From DTU013 sp964490975 (GTDB lineage: Bacteria > Bacillota > Clostridia > Acetivibrionales > DTU013), in NCBI GenBank assembly GCA_964490975.1, contig CAZBEQ010000024.1, positions 1 through 52,513 on the forward strand: a stretch of DNA of 52,513 nucleotides, in the 5' to 3' direction. Of this stretch, positions 1 through 8,467 are shown piece after piece (the first letter of the stretch is position 1; every line of letters starts with the position of its first letter). The position numbers were made by a program, and so were the translations under genes. Under the pieces are notes generated by a model, which made no database searches, was not told where the DNA came from, and worked only from the letters and a program-made list of their open reading frames with translations.

Positions 1-44
1 ATCATGATTTCAAACCAGATTCTCGGATAATATTTCTTCTCGGA

Positions 45-154
45 TAATTCAGATTCCCCGTCGCCAAGGACACCCTTGCTGTTCGGCTAATGGTTCCCAC
101 TACCAAGCCCATAGCGGACTTTCACCGCCGAGTTACTGCCCATGCCGGGCGAAC
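45..154 (-). mobile_element. Truncated group IIC intron, 5' part of domain I
   Basis: Read on the minus strand from 154, the sequence begins GTTCGCCCGGCATGGGC. It then carries GTGAAAGTCC, a GGTAGTGGGAACCATTAGCC block, GCAAGGGTGTCC and GGAATCTGAA, in the order and spacing I recall for the 5' end of group IIC introns such as the Oceanobacillus iheyensis one. The usual start is GTGYG; here the third base is T. Homology stops after GAATCTGAA at about 45, so most of domain I, the maturase and domains V-VI are absent from this window. The element begins 7 bases past the T-run side of the ppdK terminator, which is the preferred target of class C introns. No reverse transcriptase is visible; more could lie left of base 1. 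Confidence 0.62.
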
Positions 155-160
155 ATAAAA

Positions 161-199
161 AAGTCCTGCACTTGATGCTTTACGCCAAGTACAGGACTT
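161..199 (-). terminator. Rho-independent terminator of ppdK
   Basis: On the minus strand AAGTCCTGTACTTG pairs with CAAGTGCAGGACTT around a loop of about 11 nt, with one mismatch, followed by TTTTTT. It lies about 70 bp past the ppdK stop codon and directly before the group IIC intron remnant. Confidence 0.85.
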
Positions 200-267
200 C
201 ATTATTTATATTTGCAGATTCAAATGCACATCACCATTATAATGTCTTTCTACTAGTGAGTTTCTGA

Positions 268-2895
268 CTAACCCCTGCTTTTAATAACTGCGTGAGCTGC
301 AGCTAGCCTTGCTATCGGAACACGGAAAGGTGAGCATGAAACATAGCTCAGACCGATATTGTGGCAGAACTCAACTGACGAAGGATCGCCACCATGTTCT
401 CCGCAGATACCCAGCTTGATGTTTGGCCTTGTAGCCTTTCCGCCTGCAGCTGCAATCTTCATCAGCTTGCCTACACCTATCTGGTCAAGCTTTGCAGTAG
501 GATCTGATTCGAATATTTTAGCCTGGTAGTAATCATCAAGGATCCTTCCTGCATCATCACGGCTTAATCCGTAGGTCATCTGTGTGAGGTCATTTGTTCC
601 GAAGGAGAAGAATTCAGCCTCGGTTGCGATCTCATCAGCAAGCAGAGCTGCTCTTGGGATCTCTATCATTGTACCAACCTTGTACTCCATCTTAACGCCG
701 GCTTCTTTGATGATGGCATCAGCAGTACTTGTAATTATGTTCTTGACGAATTTCAGTTCCTTGATTTCACAAACCAGCGGGATCATTATTTCAGGAACTA
801 TATTCATTCCCTTCTTGTTAACATTGATAGCTGCCTCAATTATAGCTCTTGTCTGCATCTCTGCTATCTCAGGGTATGAAACAGCCAGACGGCAGCCCCT
901 GTGTCCCATCATCGGATTGAGCTCGTGCAGGTTCTTTACGATTCCCTTTAATTCGTCAGAAGAAATATTTAGTTCTTTTGCCAGAGCAGCGATATCTTCT
1001 GCTTCCTGTGGGAGGAACTCATGAAGCGGAGGATCCAGCAGCCTGATGGTAACCGGATATCCCTTCATTTCCGTGAAGAGGCCTTCAAAATCACTTTTCT
1101 GCATCGGAAGGATCTTTTCAAGAGCTTTCTTCCTCTGCTCAACACTGCGTGATACTATCATCTGCCTGAAAGCAAATATTCTGTCGGGCTCAAAGAACAT
1201 ATGCTCTGTACGGCAAAGTCCGATTCCTTCAGCTCCGAACTTCATAGCCACAGCTGCGTCCTTCGGAGTATCTGCATTTGTCCTGACCTTAAGTGTTCTG
1301 ATCTCATCAGCCCATGACATAAATGTAGCAAAATCGCCGGTCATTTCAGGATCAACTGTCGGCAGCTGTTCACCGTACACATTACCGGTGGTACCATCGA
1401 TAGATATCCAATCGCCTTCCACATATTTCTTTCCATTTTTATCAAGGAAATATCTTTCACTTTCATTTATCTTTATCTCGCTACAGCCTGCAACGCAACA
1501 AGTTCCCATACCACGGGCAACAACTGCCGCATGGGAGGTCATTCCGCCCCTGCCGGTCAATATGCCCTGTGAGACATGCATGCCTTCGATATCTTCTGGT
1601 GAAGTCTCGAGCCTTACAAGCACGACTTTTTTCTCTCCGTTATTGAAAGCTTCGACAGCGTCCTCTGCCTTGAAGAATACCTTACCTGTAGCTGCTCCAG
1701 GTGATGCCGGAAGTCCTTTTGCCACAGGTGTGGCAGCCTTCAGTGCTTTCGGATCGAAGTTAGGGTGAAGCAATGCGTCCAACTGCTTTGGATCAACTTT
1801 TAGTATAGCTTCTTCCTTGGTTGCCATTGCTTCGCTTACCAAATCTACAGCTACCTTCAGAGCTGCAGCGGCAGTCCTCTTTCCATTCCTGGTCTGGAGC
1901 ATGAACAGCTTGCCCTTCTCTATTGTGAATTCCATATCCTGCATGTCTCTGTAATGCTTTTCAAGTGTATCAGCTATATTTGTGAACTGATTGTATGCTT
2001 CGGGATTTATCTCCTTCATCATGTCTATTGTCTGAGGGGTTCTGATACCTGCCACAACATCCTCGCCCTGTGCGTTCATAAGGAATTCACCATACAGCTT
2101 CTTTTCGCCGGTGGACGGATTCCTTGTAAAAGCAACACCTGTTCCGGAATCGTTGCCCATGTTGCCGTAAACCATTTCCTGTACATTGACTGCAGTTCCC
2201 CAGTCGCCGGGGATATCATTGAGCCTTCTGTAAACTATTGCTCTAGGGTTGTCCCATGAACGGAAAACTGCCTTTATAGCCTCCATCATCTGTTCCTTGG
2301 GATCCTGTGGGAAATCGAAGCCCTTTTCATTTTTGAAGAGCACCTTGTACTTCTTTACAACCTCTTTCAGGTCATCTGCAGTAAGATCGGTATCAAATCT
2401 TGCTCCTTTTTCTTCCTTGATTTCATCCAGGATTGCTTCAAATTTTGGTTTTTCAACTTCCATAACAACATCGCTGAACATCTGGATAAACCTTCTATAG
2501 CTGTCATATGCGAATCTTGGATTGTCTGTCAGCTTTGCCAGGCCTTCAACAACTATGTCGTTAAGTCCGAGATTTAATATGGTATCCATCATACCGGGCA
2601 TGGATGCTCTTGCGCCTGATCTGACAGAAACAAGGAATGGATTTGAAGGATCGCCGAATTTCTTGCCTACTATTCCCTCAGTAATTGCAAGCGCTTCATA
2701 GATTTGATCCTCGATTTCCTTTGAAATAACCTTTCCATCCTTATAGTATTGCGTACAAGCTTCTGTTGTAACTGTGAATCCTCTCGGGACCGGAAGTCCA
2801 AGGCCGGTCATCTCTGCCAGGTTGGCACCTTTCCCACCAAGAAGGTTCCTCATTGAGGCATTACCCTCTTTAAACAGATAAACAAATTTTGACAT
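268..2895 (-). CDS. ppdK: Pyruvate, phosphate dikinase
   Basis: PPDK interconverts pyruvate, ATP and Pi with PEP, AMP and PPi in the cytoplasm. In anaerobes it often serves PPi-linked glycolysis or gluconeogenesis. The 875-aa product has the family's usual length. It shows an N-terminal ATP-grasp nucleotide-binding region (GGKGANLAEM near the start), the phosphohistidine swivel domain with catalytic His in GGMTSHAAVVARG near residue 450, and a C-terminal PEP/pyruvate TIM barrel with GLCRTEHMFF and the GICGEHGG cysteine. I start at the ATG at 2895 (MSKFVYLF) because GGAGG lies 6 bases upstream; a start 12 bases earlier at 2907 would put that ribosome site inside the gene. It is monocistronic, with its own promoter and terminator. 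Confidence 0.97.
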   Translation of the reverse strand: MSKFVYLFKEGNASMRNLLGGKGANLAEMTGLGLPVPRGFTVTTEACTQYYKDGKVISKEIEDQIYEALAITEGIVGKKFGDPSNPFLVSVRSGARASMPGMMDTILNLGLNDIVVEGLAKLTDNPRFAYDSYRRFIQMFSDVVMEVEKPKFEAILDEIKEEKGARFDTDLTADDLKEVVKKYKVLFKNEKGFDFPQDPKEQMMEAIKAVFRSWDNPRAIVYRRLNDIPGDWGTAVNVQEMVYGNMGNDSGTGVAFTRNPSTGEKKLYGEFLMNAQGEDVVAGIRTPQTIDMMKEINPEAYNQFTNIADTLEKHYRDMQDMEFTIEKGKLFMLQTRNGKRTAAAALKVAVDLVSEAMATKEEAILKVDPKQLDALLHPNFDPKALKAATPVAKGLPASPGAATGKVFFKAEDAVEAFNNGEKKVVLVRLETSPEDIEGMHVSQGILTGRGGMTSHAAVVARGMGTCCVAGCSEIKINESERYFLDKNGKKYVEGDWISIDGTTGNVYGEQLPTVDPEMTGDFATFMSWADEIRTLKVRTNADTPKDAAVAMKFGAEGIGLCRTEHMFFEPDRIFAFRQMIVSRSVEQRKKALEKILPMQKSDFEGLFTEMKGYPVTIRLLDPPLHEFLPQEAEDIAALAKELNISSDELKGIVKNLHELNPMMGHRGCRLAVSYPEIAEMQTRAIIEAAINVNKKGMNIVPEIMIPLVCEIKELKFVKNIITSTADAIIKEAGVKMEYKVGTMIEIPRAALLADEIATEAEFFSFGTNDLTQMTYGLSRDDAGRILDDYYQAKIFESDPTAKLDQIGVGKLMKIAAAGGKATRPNIKLGICGEHGGDPSSVEFCHNIGLSYVSCSPFRVPIARLAAAHAVIKSRG

Positions 2896-2975
2896 ATATA
2901 CCTCCATTTATTTATTATTTAGTTAATGGATTATAATTCATACATAAGAAAAATCTCCCGCTAATAACCCATATC

Positions 2976-3006
2976 ATTATAACATAATATAATTAATTTA
3001 AAACAA
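2976..3006 (-). promoter_or_regulatory. Probable promoter of ppdK
   Basis: On the minus strand TTGTTT (3001-3006) and TATAAT (2976-2981) are separated by 19 bases, about 80 bp upstream of the ppdK start. The -10 is perfect and the spacer is slightly long. The surrounding region 2896-3146 is AT-rich and holds no gene. Confidence 0.45.
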
Positions 3007-3146
3007 CTTTTTTGCATTTTGTATACTTTAGCAAATGCGATTATTTATCCAGAAAAGCTTCCATATCATGCAAACTACTGTTAAATTATAAAATAGCATT
3101 CCCCAACATAAATACTTTTTATTACAACCTGGCAGATATTAATATA

Positions 3147-4208
3147 CTATTTTTTTACATAATCCATAAAATGATCTGAATATTTGAACTCGCCATTGCT
3201 TAGTACCCAAAGTACTTCAACATCCGGCAGGCTTTTGACGAAATCCATACCTTCGTCGATATTCATGTTGAAAATTGCTGTCGATAGTGCATCGGCCATT
3301 CCCGAATCTCTGCACATTATTGATACTGATTTGTATTCAACAGATGGAAAAAGTGTATCCGGGTCTATTATGTGGTGATAATCCCTGCCATCAACTGTAT
3401 AATACCTTTCATAAATACCGCTTGTTACAAGAGATGCATCTATAATGTCCAGAACGTGAAGATCAGGCAGGTCCTGATCGGTCTCAGGGTTTTGTATGCC
3501 TACATTCCAAGGCTGTTTGTTATCTCCCTTGAAACCTATTGCCCGTACATTACCGCCTACACTTATCAAGCCGGAAGTAAACCCGTTTTCGTATGCGATC
3601 CGGCTCACCTGTTCAGTGGCATATCCTTTCGCAACAGCGCCGACATCAAGACTCATCTCCGGGTCCTCCAGGTAAACCGTTGATTTTTCTTCATTAATGA
3701 TGACCTTATTAATATCAGTGTGCATCGCTGCTTCCTTAAGTCTTTCTAAAGGAGGAAGCTCTGCCGAATCGGGATCCTCCATGCCTTTTTCCCGATAATC
3801 GTGCCAGATACTGAGAACTGAACCCATTGCGACATTGACCTTGCCACCCGTTTTTTCATACCACTGCTTGGAAAACTTCAGAAGGTCGATTATCCTGCTG
3901 TCTACTTTGACGGGGGCCTTACCTGCCTGATCGTTAATTGTTTTGATATTGCTAATACCTTCGTAGCTGTTATAGATGTCATAAAGCTGGTGATACTCAT
4001 TTAAGCTGTCATATATCAGCTGTGAATATCTTGCGAACTCTTCCTTGTTGTCTGTATATGCAACAATCGTTGTCTTTGTATCAAACAGTTTCAGGAAGGC
4101 TGCTTCATAGCGCACAGGCTTTCGTAAGCCGCAAGAGGCAGTGTTCAGTAGCATGGCAGCTGATATTAATAATATGCACATCTTTTTTAGCATTTGATTA
4201 TTCACCAT
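3147..4208 (-). CDS. fmnB: ApbE-family FAD:protein FMN transferase (FmnB-like lipoprotein)
   Basis: ApbE proteins transfer FMN from FAD onto Thr/Ser of exported flavoproteins; in the FLEET system FmnB flavinylates PplA. The 353-aa product has a hydrophobic N-terminal signal ending in TASC, a lipobox-like site (Cys near residue 26, with Thr instead of Leu at -3). It also has the ApbE core LDVGAVAKGYATEQ, SVGGNVRAIG and a Mg-binding-like region in HHIIDPDT and DALSTAIF. It should therefore be anchored outside the membrane. It follows pplA by 90 bp, separated by a terminator-like hairpin, so expression may be lower than that of the genes before it. An alternative start is the ATG at 4193. The ApbE family assignment is firm; the fmnB name rests on gene context. 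Confidence 0.93.
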   Translation of the reverse strand: MVNNQMLKKMCILLISAAMLLNTASCGLRKPVRYEAAFLKLFDTKTTIVAYTDNKEEFARYSQLIYDSLNEYHQLYDIYNSYEGISNIKTINDQAGKAPVKVDSRIIDLLKFSKQWYEKTGGKVNVAMGSVLSIWHDYREKGMEDPDSAELPPLERLKEAAMHTDINKVIINEEKSTVYLEDPEMSLDVGAVAKGYATEQVSRIAYENGFTSGLISVGGNVRAIGFKGDNKQPWNVGIQNPETDQDLPDLHVLDIIDASLVTSGIYERYYTVDGRDYHHIIDPDTLFPSVEYKSVSIMCRDSGMADALSTAIFNMNIDEGMDFVKSLPDVEVLWVLSNGEFKYSDHFMDYVKK

Positions 4209-4230
4209 TCACATAGTTTTAACAAAAATC

Positions 4231-4256
4231 AGAGAGGCAATTTGGCTTGCCTCTCT
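4231..4256 (-). terminator. Hairpin between pplA and fmnB
   Basis: AGAGAGGCAA and TTGCCTCTCT arms (10 bp) surround a short loop, followed on the minus strand by GATTTTTG. It sits 42 bp past the pplA stop and 22 bp before fmnB. It could end the transcript partially, giving more substrate lipoprotein than flavin transferase. Confidence 0.7.
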
Positions 4257-4298
4257 AATAAATATTACCATAAAGTTGTAAGGATATCTATTTAGCAT

Positions 4299-5384
4299 TT
4301 ATTTAGCATTTTGTGATGCTTTATCAATTATAGTGATGAAATCTGTTACATGAATAGTAACAGAGCTTGTCAGATCTGTATTTGAAGGCTTACCTTCTGT
4401 TAACGCTATACCCTTGACTTCGTCCAAAGACTTGCCCGTTACATATGCAGCAAATGCAGCTGCCTGTTCATTCCATTCCTTCTGTATGGAAGAAGCCTTC
4501 TTCATACCATATGCTTCGCCCAACTCGTTCTTCGTCTTCAGCTCCGCAGTTTTTAGGTCAGTAGTGATCTTACCTGCAGTACTGAAATTGACATTGGACT
4601 GTGAAGCGTCAATAATACTGCTTGTGATCTTACCATCTGCTCCGAAGGTTGTTGCTGTATAGGTAGAATAAGCTTGAGCCAGGCCTTCCTTATCAGCTGT
4701 TGCATCTGTGGACTTACTGATGGTCGTAACTATTCCAAGCCCTAGCTTATCGCCGGCCTTTGCTCCAAGGTCCTGCGCATTATTTACAGCTTTCTCGATA
4801 GCTTCGATAAAGTCGGTGACATGTACTGTAACAGATGAAGTAAGCTCAGCTGCTGAAGGAGCTCCTTCTTCATTTAAAGCTATTCCCTTTACTTCTGCAA
4901 GAGTCTTGCCTGTAACATAAGCTGCAAAAGCATCAGCCTGCTCATACCATTCCTTCTTTATATTGGATGCCTTTGCCATACCGTATTCAGTCTTCAACTC
5001 CTGCTTGGTTTTGAACACTGTATCTAGTGGTGTAGCAATCTTACCTGCTGCTGAAAAATTGATCTTTGTCTGAGCACTATCGATTTTGCAGTTAGTGATC
5101 TTGCCGTCTGCATCAACAGTAACTGCCACAACAGTGGAATCCACCTGTGCAAGGCCATCCTTATCGCCTGCGTCCGTTGATTTTGCAATGGATGAAATTA
5201 CTGCAAGACCTGTCTTAATAGCACCACCTGCCGCAGCATTATTCTGGTTACCACCTTCAGCTGTTCCGCCGGTAGTTTCATTTGGTGTACCCTGTCCCGG
5301 GGTCACGTTTGAGCCTTGGCCGCATGCAGTAAGAATAAATATTGCCAAAGTAAGGCTCATGATAATTGCAATGATTCTTTTCAT
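4299..5384 (-). CDS. pplA: PplA-like surface lipoprotein with two FMN-binding repeats
   Basis: This is the likely extracellular electron carrier of the FLEET chain. The 361-aa product has a signal peptide with lipobox LTAC (Cys 21), a disordered Gly/Asn/Thr-rich linker to about residue 55, then two homologous domains of about 150 aa. Each opens with KSTDA and DK-x-GLAQ-x-x-ST, followed by DGKI, a D-x-x-Q-x-x-x-NFS segment, KEW-x-EQA-x-AFAAYVTGK and SSVT-x-HVTDFI. The layout matches Listeria PplA, in which each domain carries one ApbE-attached FMN. The modified Ser/Thr is probably in the GLAQ-x-x-ST segment (inference). The fmnB neighbour supports this. The start has a nearby GGAG-type ribosome site (GGAGCTA). 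Confidence 0.9.
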   Translation of the reverse strand: MKRIIAIIMSLTLAIFILTACGQGSNVTPGQGTPNETTGGTAEGGNQNNAAAGGAIKTGLAVISSIAKSTDAGDKDGLAQVDSTVVAVTVDADGKITNCKIDSAQTKINFSAAGKIATPLDTVFKTKQELKTEYGMAKASNIKKEWYEQADAFAAYVTGKTLAEVKGIALNEEGAPSAAELTSSVTVHVTDFIEAIEKAVNNAQDLGAKAGDKLGLGIVTTISKSTDATADKEGLAQAYSTYTATTFGADGKITSSIIDASQSNVNFSTAGKITTDLKTAELKTKNELGEAYGMKKASSIQKEWNEQAAAFAAYVTGKSLDEVKGIALTEGKPSNTDLTSSVTIHVTDFITIIDKASQNAK

Positions 5385-5410
5385 AAATTAGCTCCTCCGT
5401 TTATCATATT

Positions 5411-5947
5411 TTATTCTTGACCCAGCCGATTGAAAGCCGGAACAATGAACCTCAGCAGCGTGGCCGTCACGATGCCTGCAACTACGCCCGATATCAGCAG
5501 TACAGGCAGGTAAGCCAACAAATACATCCCCGTGTAAACAAATGATATTGCTATAAACTGGCCCACATTGTGGGCAACAGCTCCTGATATACTAATTACT
5601 GCATATGATACCCTGTCTCTAAATATTATAATCAAAATCAACATCACTGTCAGTGATAGTATGCCACCTGAAATGCTCAGTATTCCTGCTATCAAGCCTC
5701 TCGTCACTGCAACGGAAAGCCCCTTTAAAACTGCTATTGAATAAGCCTGGCCTTTCTTGAGGAAAAACAAAGCATACATTACTGCAATATTTGACAATCC
5801 GAACTTAACCCCAGGAACAGGAAGCGGAAGTGCCGGGAGCGAATTCTCCACTATTGCAAGTATCAGTGCAAGCGCAAAAATTAATCCAGTGAGTACAAGC
5901 CTCCTGGTCTTCGAAATATTTCTGTTGTTGTCAATTCTCTCGTTCAT
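5411..5947 (-). CDS. eetB: Gx-transporter family membrane protein (EetB-like)
   Basis: A 178-aa membrane protein with about five hydrophobic segments and the PGVKFGLSNI motif typical of the Gx_transp family, often annotated 'heptaprenyl diphosphate synthase component I'. In FLEET loci this protein is EetB, proposed to work with EetA in moving electrons from demethylmenaquinone to surface flavoproteins. Its exact chemistry is not known. The ATG at 5947 overlaps the eetA stop in TAATG, so the two are probably translationally coupled. It lies 26 bp before pplA. Confidence 0.88.
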   Translation of the reverse strand: MNERIDNNRNISKTRRLVLTGLIFALALILAIVENSLPALPLPVPGVKFGLSNIAVMYALFFLKKGQAYSIAVLKGLSVAVTRGLIAGILSISGGILSLTVMLILIIIFRDRVSYAVISISGAVAHNVGQFIAISFVYTGMYLLAYLPVLLISGVVAGIVTATLLRFIVPAFNRLGQE

Positions 5948-6366
5948 TAATTACTCCCATCAGACTGTTTTCCGCTGCTGCCTATAACAATATCCGGCTC
6001 ATCACCCTTCCAGCCGTCAGCCGGTACTAGCTTCACTATTATGCCATTTGGCAGGCATGCGGCGCTTTGTCCCGCCAGATGGATCTTTCCGGTCTTTATA
6101 CACACCTTGTCCGGACAGTCCGACTCAATAAACTGAATATTTCCTTTACCATCCACACGCAGGACAACATTTTCATCCTGAGGCACTGAAAACTCTTTTG
6201 CCTGCCCGTCTGCCAATTCAATCGTTTCAACGAGCTCAGAATAATAATATATTTCTGCTTTAACCGGCTTTGCTAAAGCTGTTTTATTGTAGATCAGCCA
6301 AGTCACCAGCGCTACAGCAATAATTGCGGTTATTATAAAAATGTCGGTTTTTTTAAAAAACTTCAT
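5947..6366 (-). CDS. eetA: NusG domain II-containing membrane-anchored protein (EetA-like)
   Basis: A 139-aa protein with one N-terminal membrane segment (about residues 9-25) and an extracytoplasmic NusG_II-type beta domain. That domain holds SDCPDKVCIKTG and a later Cys in GQSAACLPN, the conserved cysteines of this family. It is the EetA partner of EetB in FLEET loci. A flavinylation site has been proposed for some relatives; I do not see a clear ApbE motif here. Its stop overlaps the eetB start by one base. Confidence 0.87.
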   Translation of the reverse strand: MKFFKKTDIFIITAIIAVALVTWLIYNKTALAKPVKAEIYYYSELVETIELADGQAKEFSVPQDENVVLRVDGKGNIQFIESDCPDKVCIKTGKIHLAGQSAACLPNGIIVKLVPADGWKGDEPDIVIGSSGKQSDGSN

Positions 6367-6492
6367 TTATTCAACCTACCTAATCTATCAAACTCCGGCT
6401 TCCTGCTCTGCGCCGTTGTTTGTTATTTATTTGACACAGTCTTTCATTTTTTCTATTTACCCAAAGATGAATAAAATAAACACCCTCTGCAA

Positions 6493-7395
6493 TTACTTTA
6501 TAATTTCTGAAATAAATACCATAATCGTCAAGGAACCCATTATAGCAACATAGTTTTTTATCGAAGTAATAAATGTGACAGCCTTCTCCTGTTTCTGCAT
6601 GAATTTCTTAATATTTCGATACACCGGAATGAATGATAATAAGGATACCAGGCAAATCGGTGAAAGTATTCTTAAAATTACCATGACAATGATAGAAATG
6701 TAGGCCAGATAATAAATAGTAGCAAACAAATACAACGCTTTTCTGCCTAAATAATAAGGCAAGGTATATCTTTTAACGGCAATATCCTTCTCGATATCGC
6801 AGATATTGTTTGCAAGCATGATATTTGCCGTAGTGCATACAGGCGGAACGGACAACAGAAGCAATGAAACGATCGGCCATGGCATAAGCTCCAAAACGAT
6901 CTTATCCCAGCTTAAGCTGAACGTCAGATAAGTACCGGCAGGCATATTTATATATAAAAGCAGGAACGGTATGAGCAATCCATAAAAAATACCGGAAAGC
7001 ACCTCGCCCAGAGGCTGCCTTGAGATAGGCACCGGACCGTATGTATAAAGTACGCCCGCCACGAAGCATAAGCCGCCGAGCAGCAGCACAACAATATCGG
7101 TGATAAGTGCCAGATAAATGCCCAATGTAGCACTGATACAAAATAGTATGTAGATGATGATCAAAGCGGTACTTCTTTTGAACTGCAGCTTTTGATCATT
7201 AGTCTTTGTATCAATGTAATTGTTAATAGCTGTGGTAGTAAGATCGAACACAAGCATCGAACCAAAGAAAACAGTGGTCCTCAGCCAGTCGATTTTCTGG
7301 CCGTTATAAAAAATAAACGCTATAGTCAATAAAAACGCAAAGGTACTTGTTATTTTTGTTTGTATCTCTACAAAACTAAGAAATCGTTTAAGCAT
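6493..7395 (-). CDS. dmkA: UbiA-family prenyltransferase (DmkA/MenA-like)
   Basis: A 300-aa integral membrane protein with eight or nine hydrophobic helices and the two Asp-rich prenyl-diphosphate motifs of the UbiA family: NNYIDTKTND near residue 57 and NNICDIEKD near residue 195. In FLEET loci this enzyme attaches a polyprenyl chain to 1,4-dihydroxy-2-naphthoate to make demethylmenaquinone, the membrane electron carrier. The polyprenyl synthase next door supports that role. The spacer of 126 bp to eetA holds no obvious hairpin. The menFDHCEB genes for the naphthoate head group are not in this window. Confidence 0.9.
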   Translation of the reverse strand: MLKRFLSFVEIQTKITSTFAFLLTIAFIFYNGQKIDWLRTTVFFGSMLVFDLTTTAINNYIDTKTNDQKLQFKRSTALIIIYILFCISATLGIYLALITDIVVLLLGGLCFVAGVLYTYGPVPISRQPLGEVLSGIFYGLLIPFLLLYINMPAGTYLTFSLSWDKIVLELMPWPIVSLLLLSVPPVCTTANIMLANNICDIEKDIAVKRYTLPYYLGRKALYLFATIYYLAYISIIVMVILRILSPICLVSLLSFIPVYRNIKKFMQKQEKAVTFITSIKNYVAIMGSLTIMVFISEIIK

Positions 7396-7459
7396 AACGT
7401 AAATTTATCCTCGATACCAACTATTTTTATCGCACTTATAGTCCGGGGCCCGGGTTGCA

Positions 7460-8467
7460 TTAAATGCCTGCCTGGGCTGTTTCATTATCCTGCTTGAACA
7501 CTCTGAATGCCATATTTATTATATCAATAAGCTTCATTTTCTTTTCTTCCGATAATACAAGCCTATCTAGTGTCCTGATATATTTACTGTAATACTTTTT
7601 TGCCACCAGCCTGGTGAAAGCCAGACCATTTGCATTTTTAACTGCTCCATTTAATTCTTCTCTCGAAAGATCATGGCGTACAGCCTTATCCTTCAGGTGA
7701 GCGTCCGCCTGGAATGCTTTGATAATAGGCAAAGTGATGACATCCTTTTCAAAATCAGACTGGACAGGCTTCTGGGCAACGCTTTGCGTCGCTTCAAAGT
7801 CCATACAGTCATCTATCAGCTGGAATATCATTCCCAGACTGTGGCCCATCTTCTTAAACAGTTTTATTTCAGGATCTTCGCTTCCCGCCAGTACCGCACC
7901 GGCAAAAAACGACGCTTCAAACAATGCAGCCGTTTTACCTGAAATTATCTTAAGATACCTTAGAACCGAAAGATCATAATTTCCGTTATTTATTTGCTGG
8001 TTCAGCTCACCGGCGCATACTCTTGAAACAAAGTCGGGCATATTGATTTCCGGATATTCTTTTTTATTAGTAACAGACGACGCCAGCTTTAGTGCAACAC
8101 TTAAAAGATAATCTCCACATATCACAGCAGTCCTTTTACCAAACAGCTTTTGCAGTGTCGGGCTTCCACGTCTGATATCTGCATCATCGATCACATCGTC
8201 ATGCACGAGGGTGGCAAGATGCAGCACCTCAATAGCTGCAGCAATTTTAACGGCATTGCTATCGACCATGCTATCCTTGTTCATAGCACACGTTAGCAGT
8301 GAAACTGCGCGTATAAACTTACCCTTTGTTCCGGATAGATGTTTAATATATGTCCTTACTATGGATGGCGAGGATAAGAGCGCTCTGTCGACCTCTTCCC
8401 TTGTTTTCAAAAGAGCGCTGTCAAAATCAATATAGTTAACACCGGTAGTTACTTTACTGTCAGTCAT
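7460..8467 (-). CDS. dmkB: Polyprenyl diphosphate synthase (DmkB-like)
   Basis: A 335-aa trans-polyprenyl synthetase that makes the long isoprenoid tail used by DmkA. The first Asp-rich motif is LVHDDVIDDADIRRG (near residue 90) and the second is QLIDDCMDFEA (near residue 216). Length and motif spacing fit heptaprenyl/octaprenyl synthases; product length cannot be read from the sequence. The start overlaps the last 8 bases of ndh2, indicating translational coupling. Confidence 0.92.
   Translation of the reverse strand: MTDSKVTTGVNYIDFDSALLKTREEVDRALLSSPSIVRTYIKHLSGTKGKFIRAVSLLTCAMNKDSMVDSNAVKIAAAIEVLHLATLVHDDVIDDADIRRGSPTLQKLFGKRTAVICGDYLLSVALKLASSVTNKKEYPEINMPDFVSRVCAGELNQQINNGNYDLSVLRYLKIISGKTAALFEASFFAGAVLAGSEDPEIKLFKKMGHSLGMIFQLIDDCMDFEATQSVAQKPVQSDFEKDVITLPIIKAFQADAHLKDKAVRHDLSREELNGAVKNANGLAFTRLVAKKYYSKYIRTLDRLVLSEEKKMKLIDIINMAFRVFKQDNETAQAGI

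Noticed and set aside
584..2500. Plus-strand open frames opposite ppdK
   Set aside because: They lie antisense to a strongly conserved enzyme, lack ribosome sites and have no recognisable protein features. Similar frames opposite dnaK, the activase and others were rejected for the same reason.
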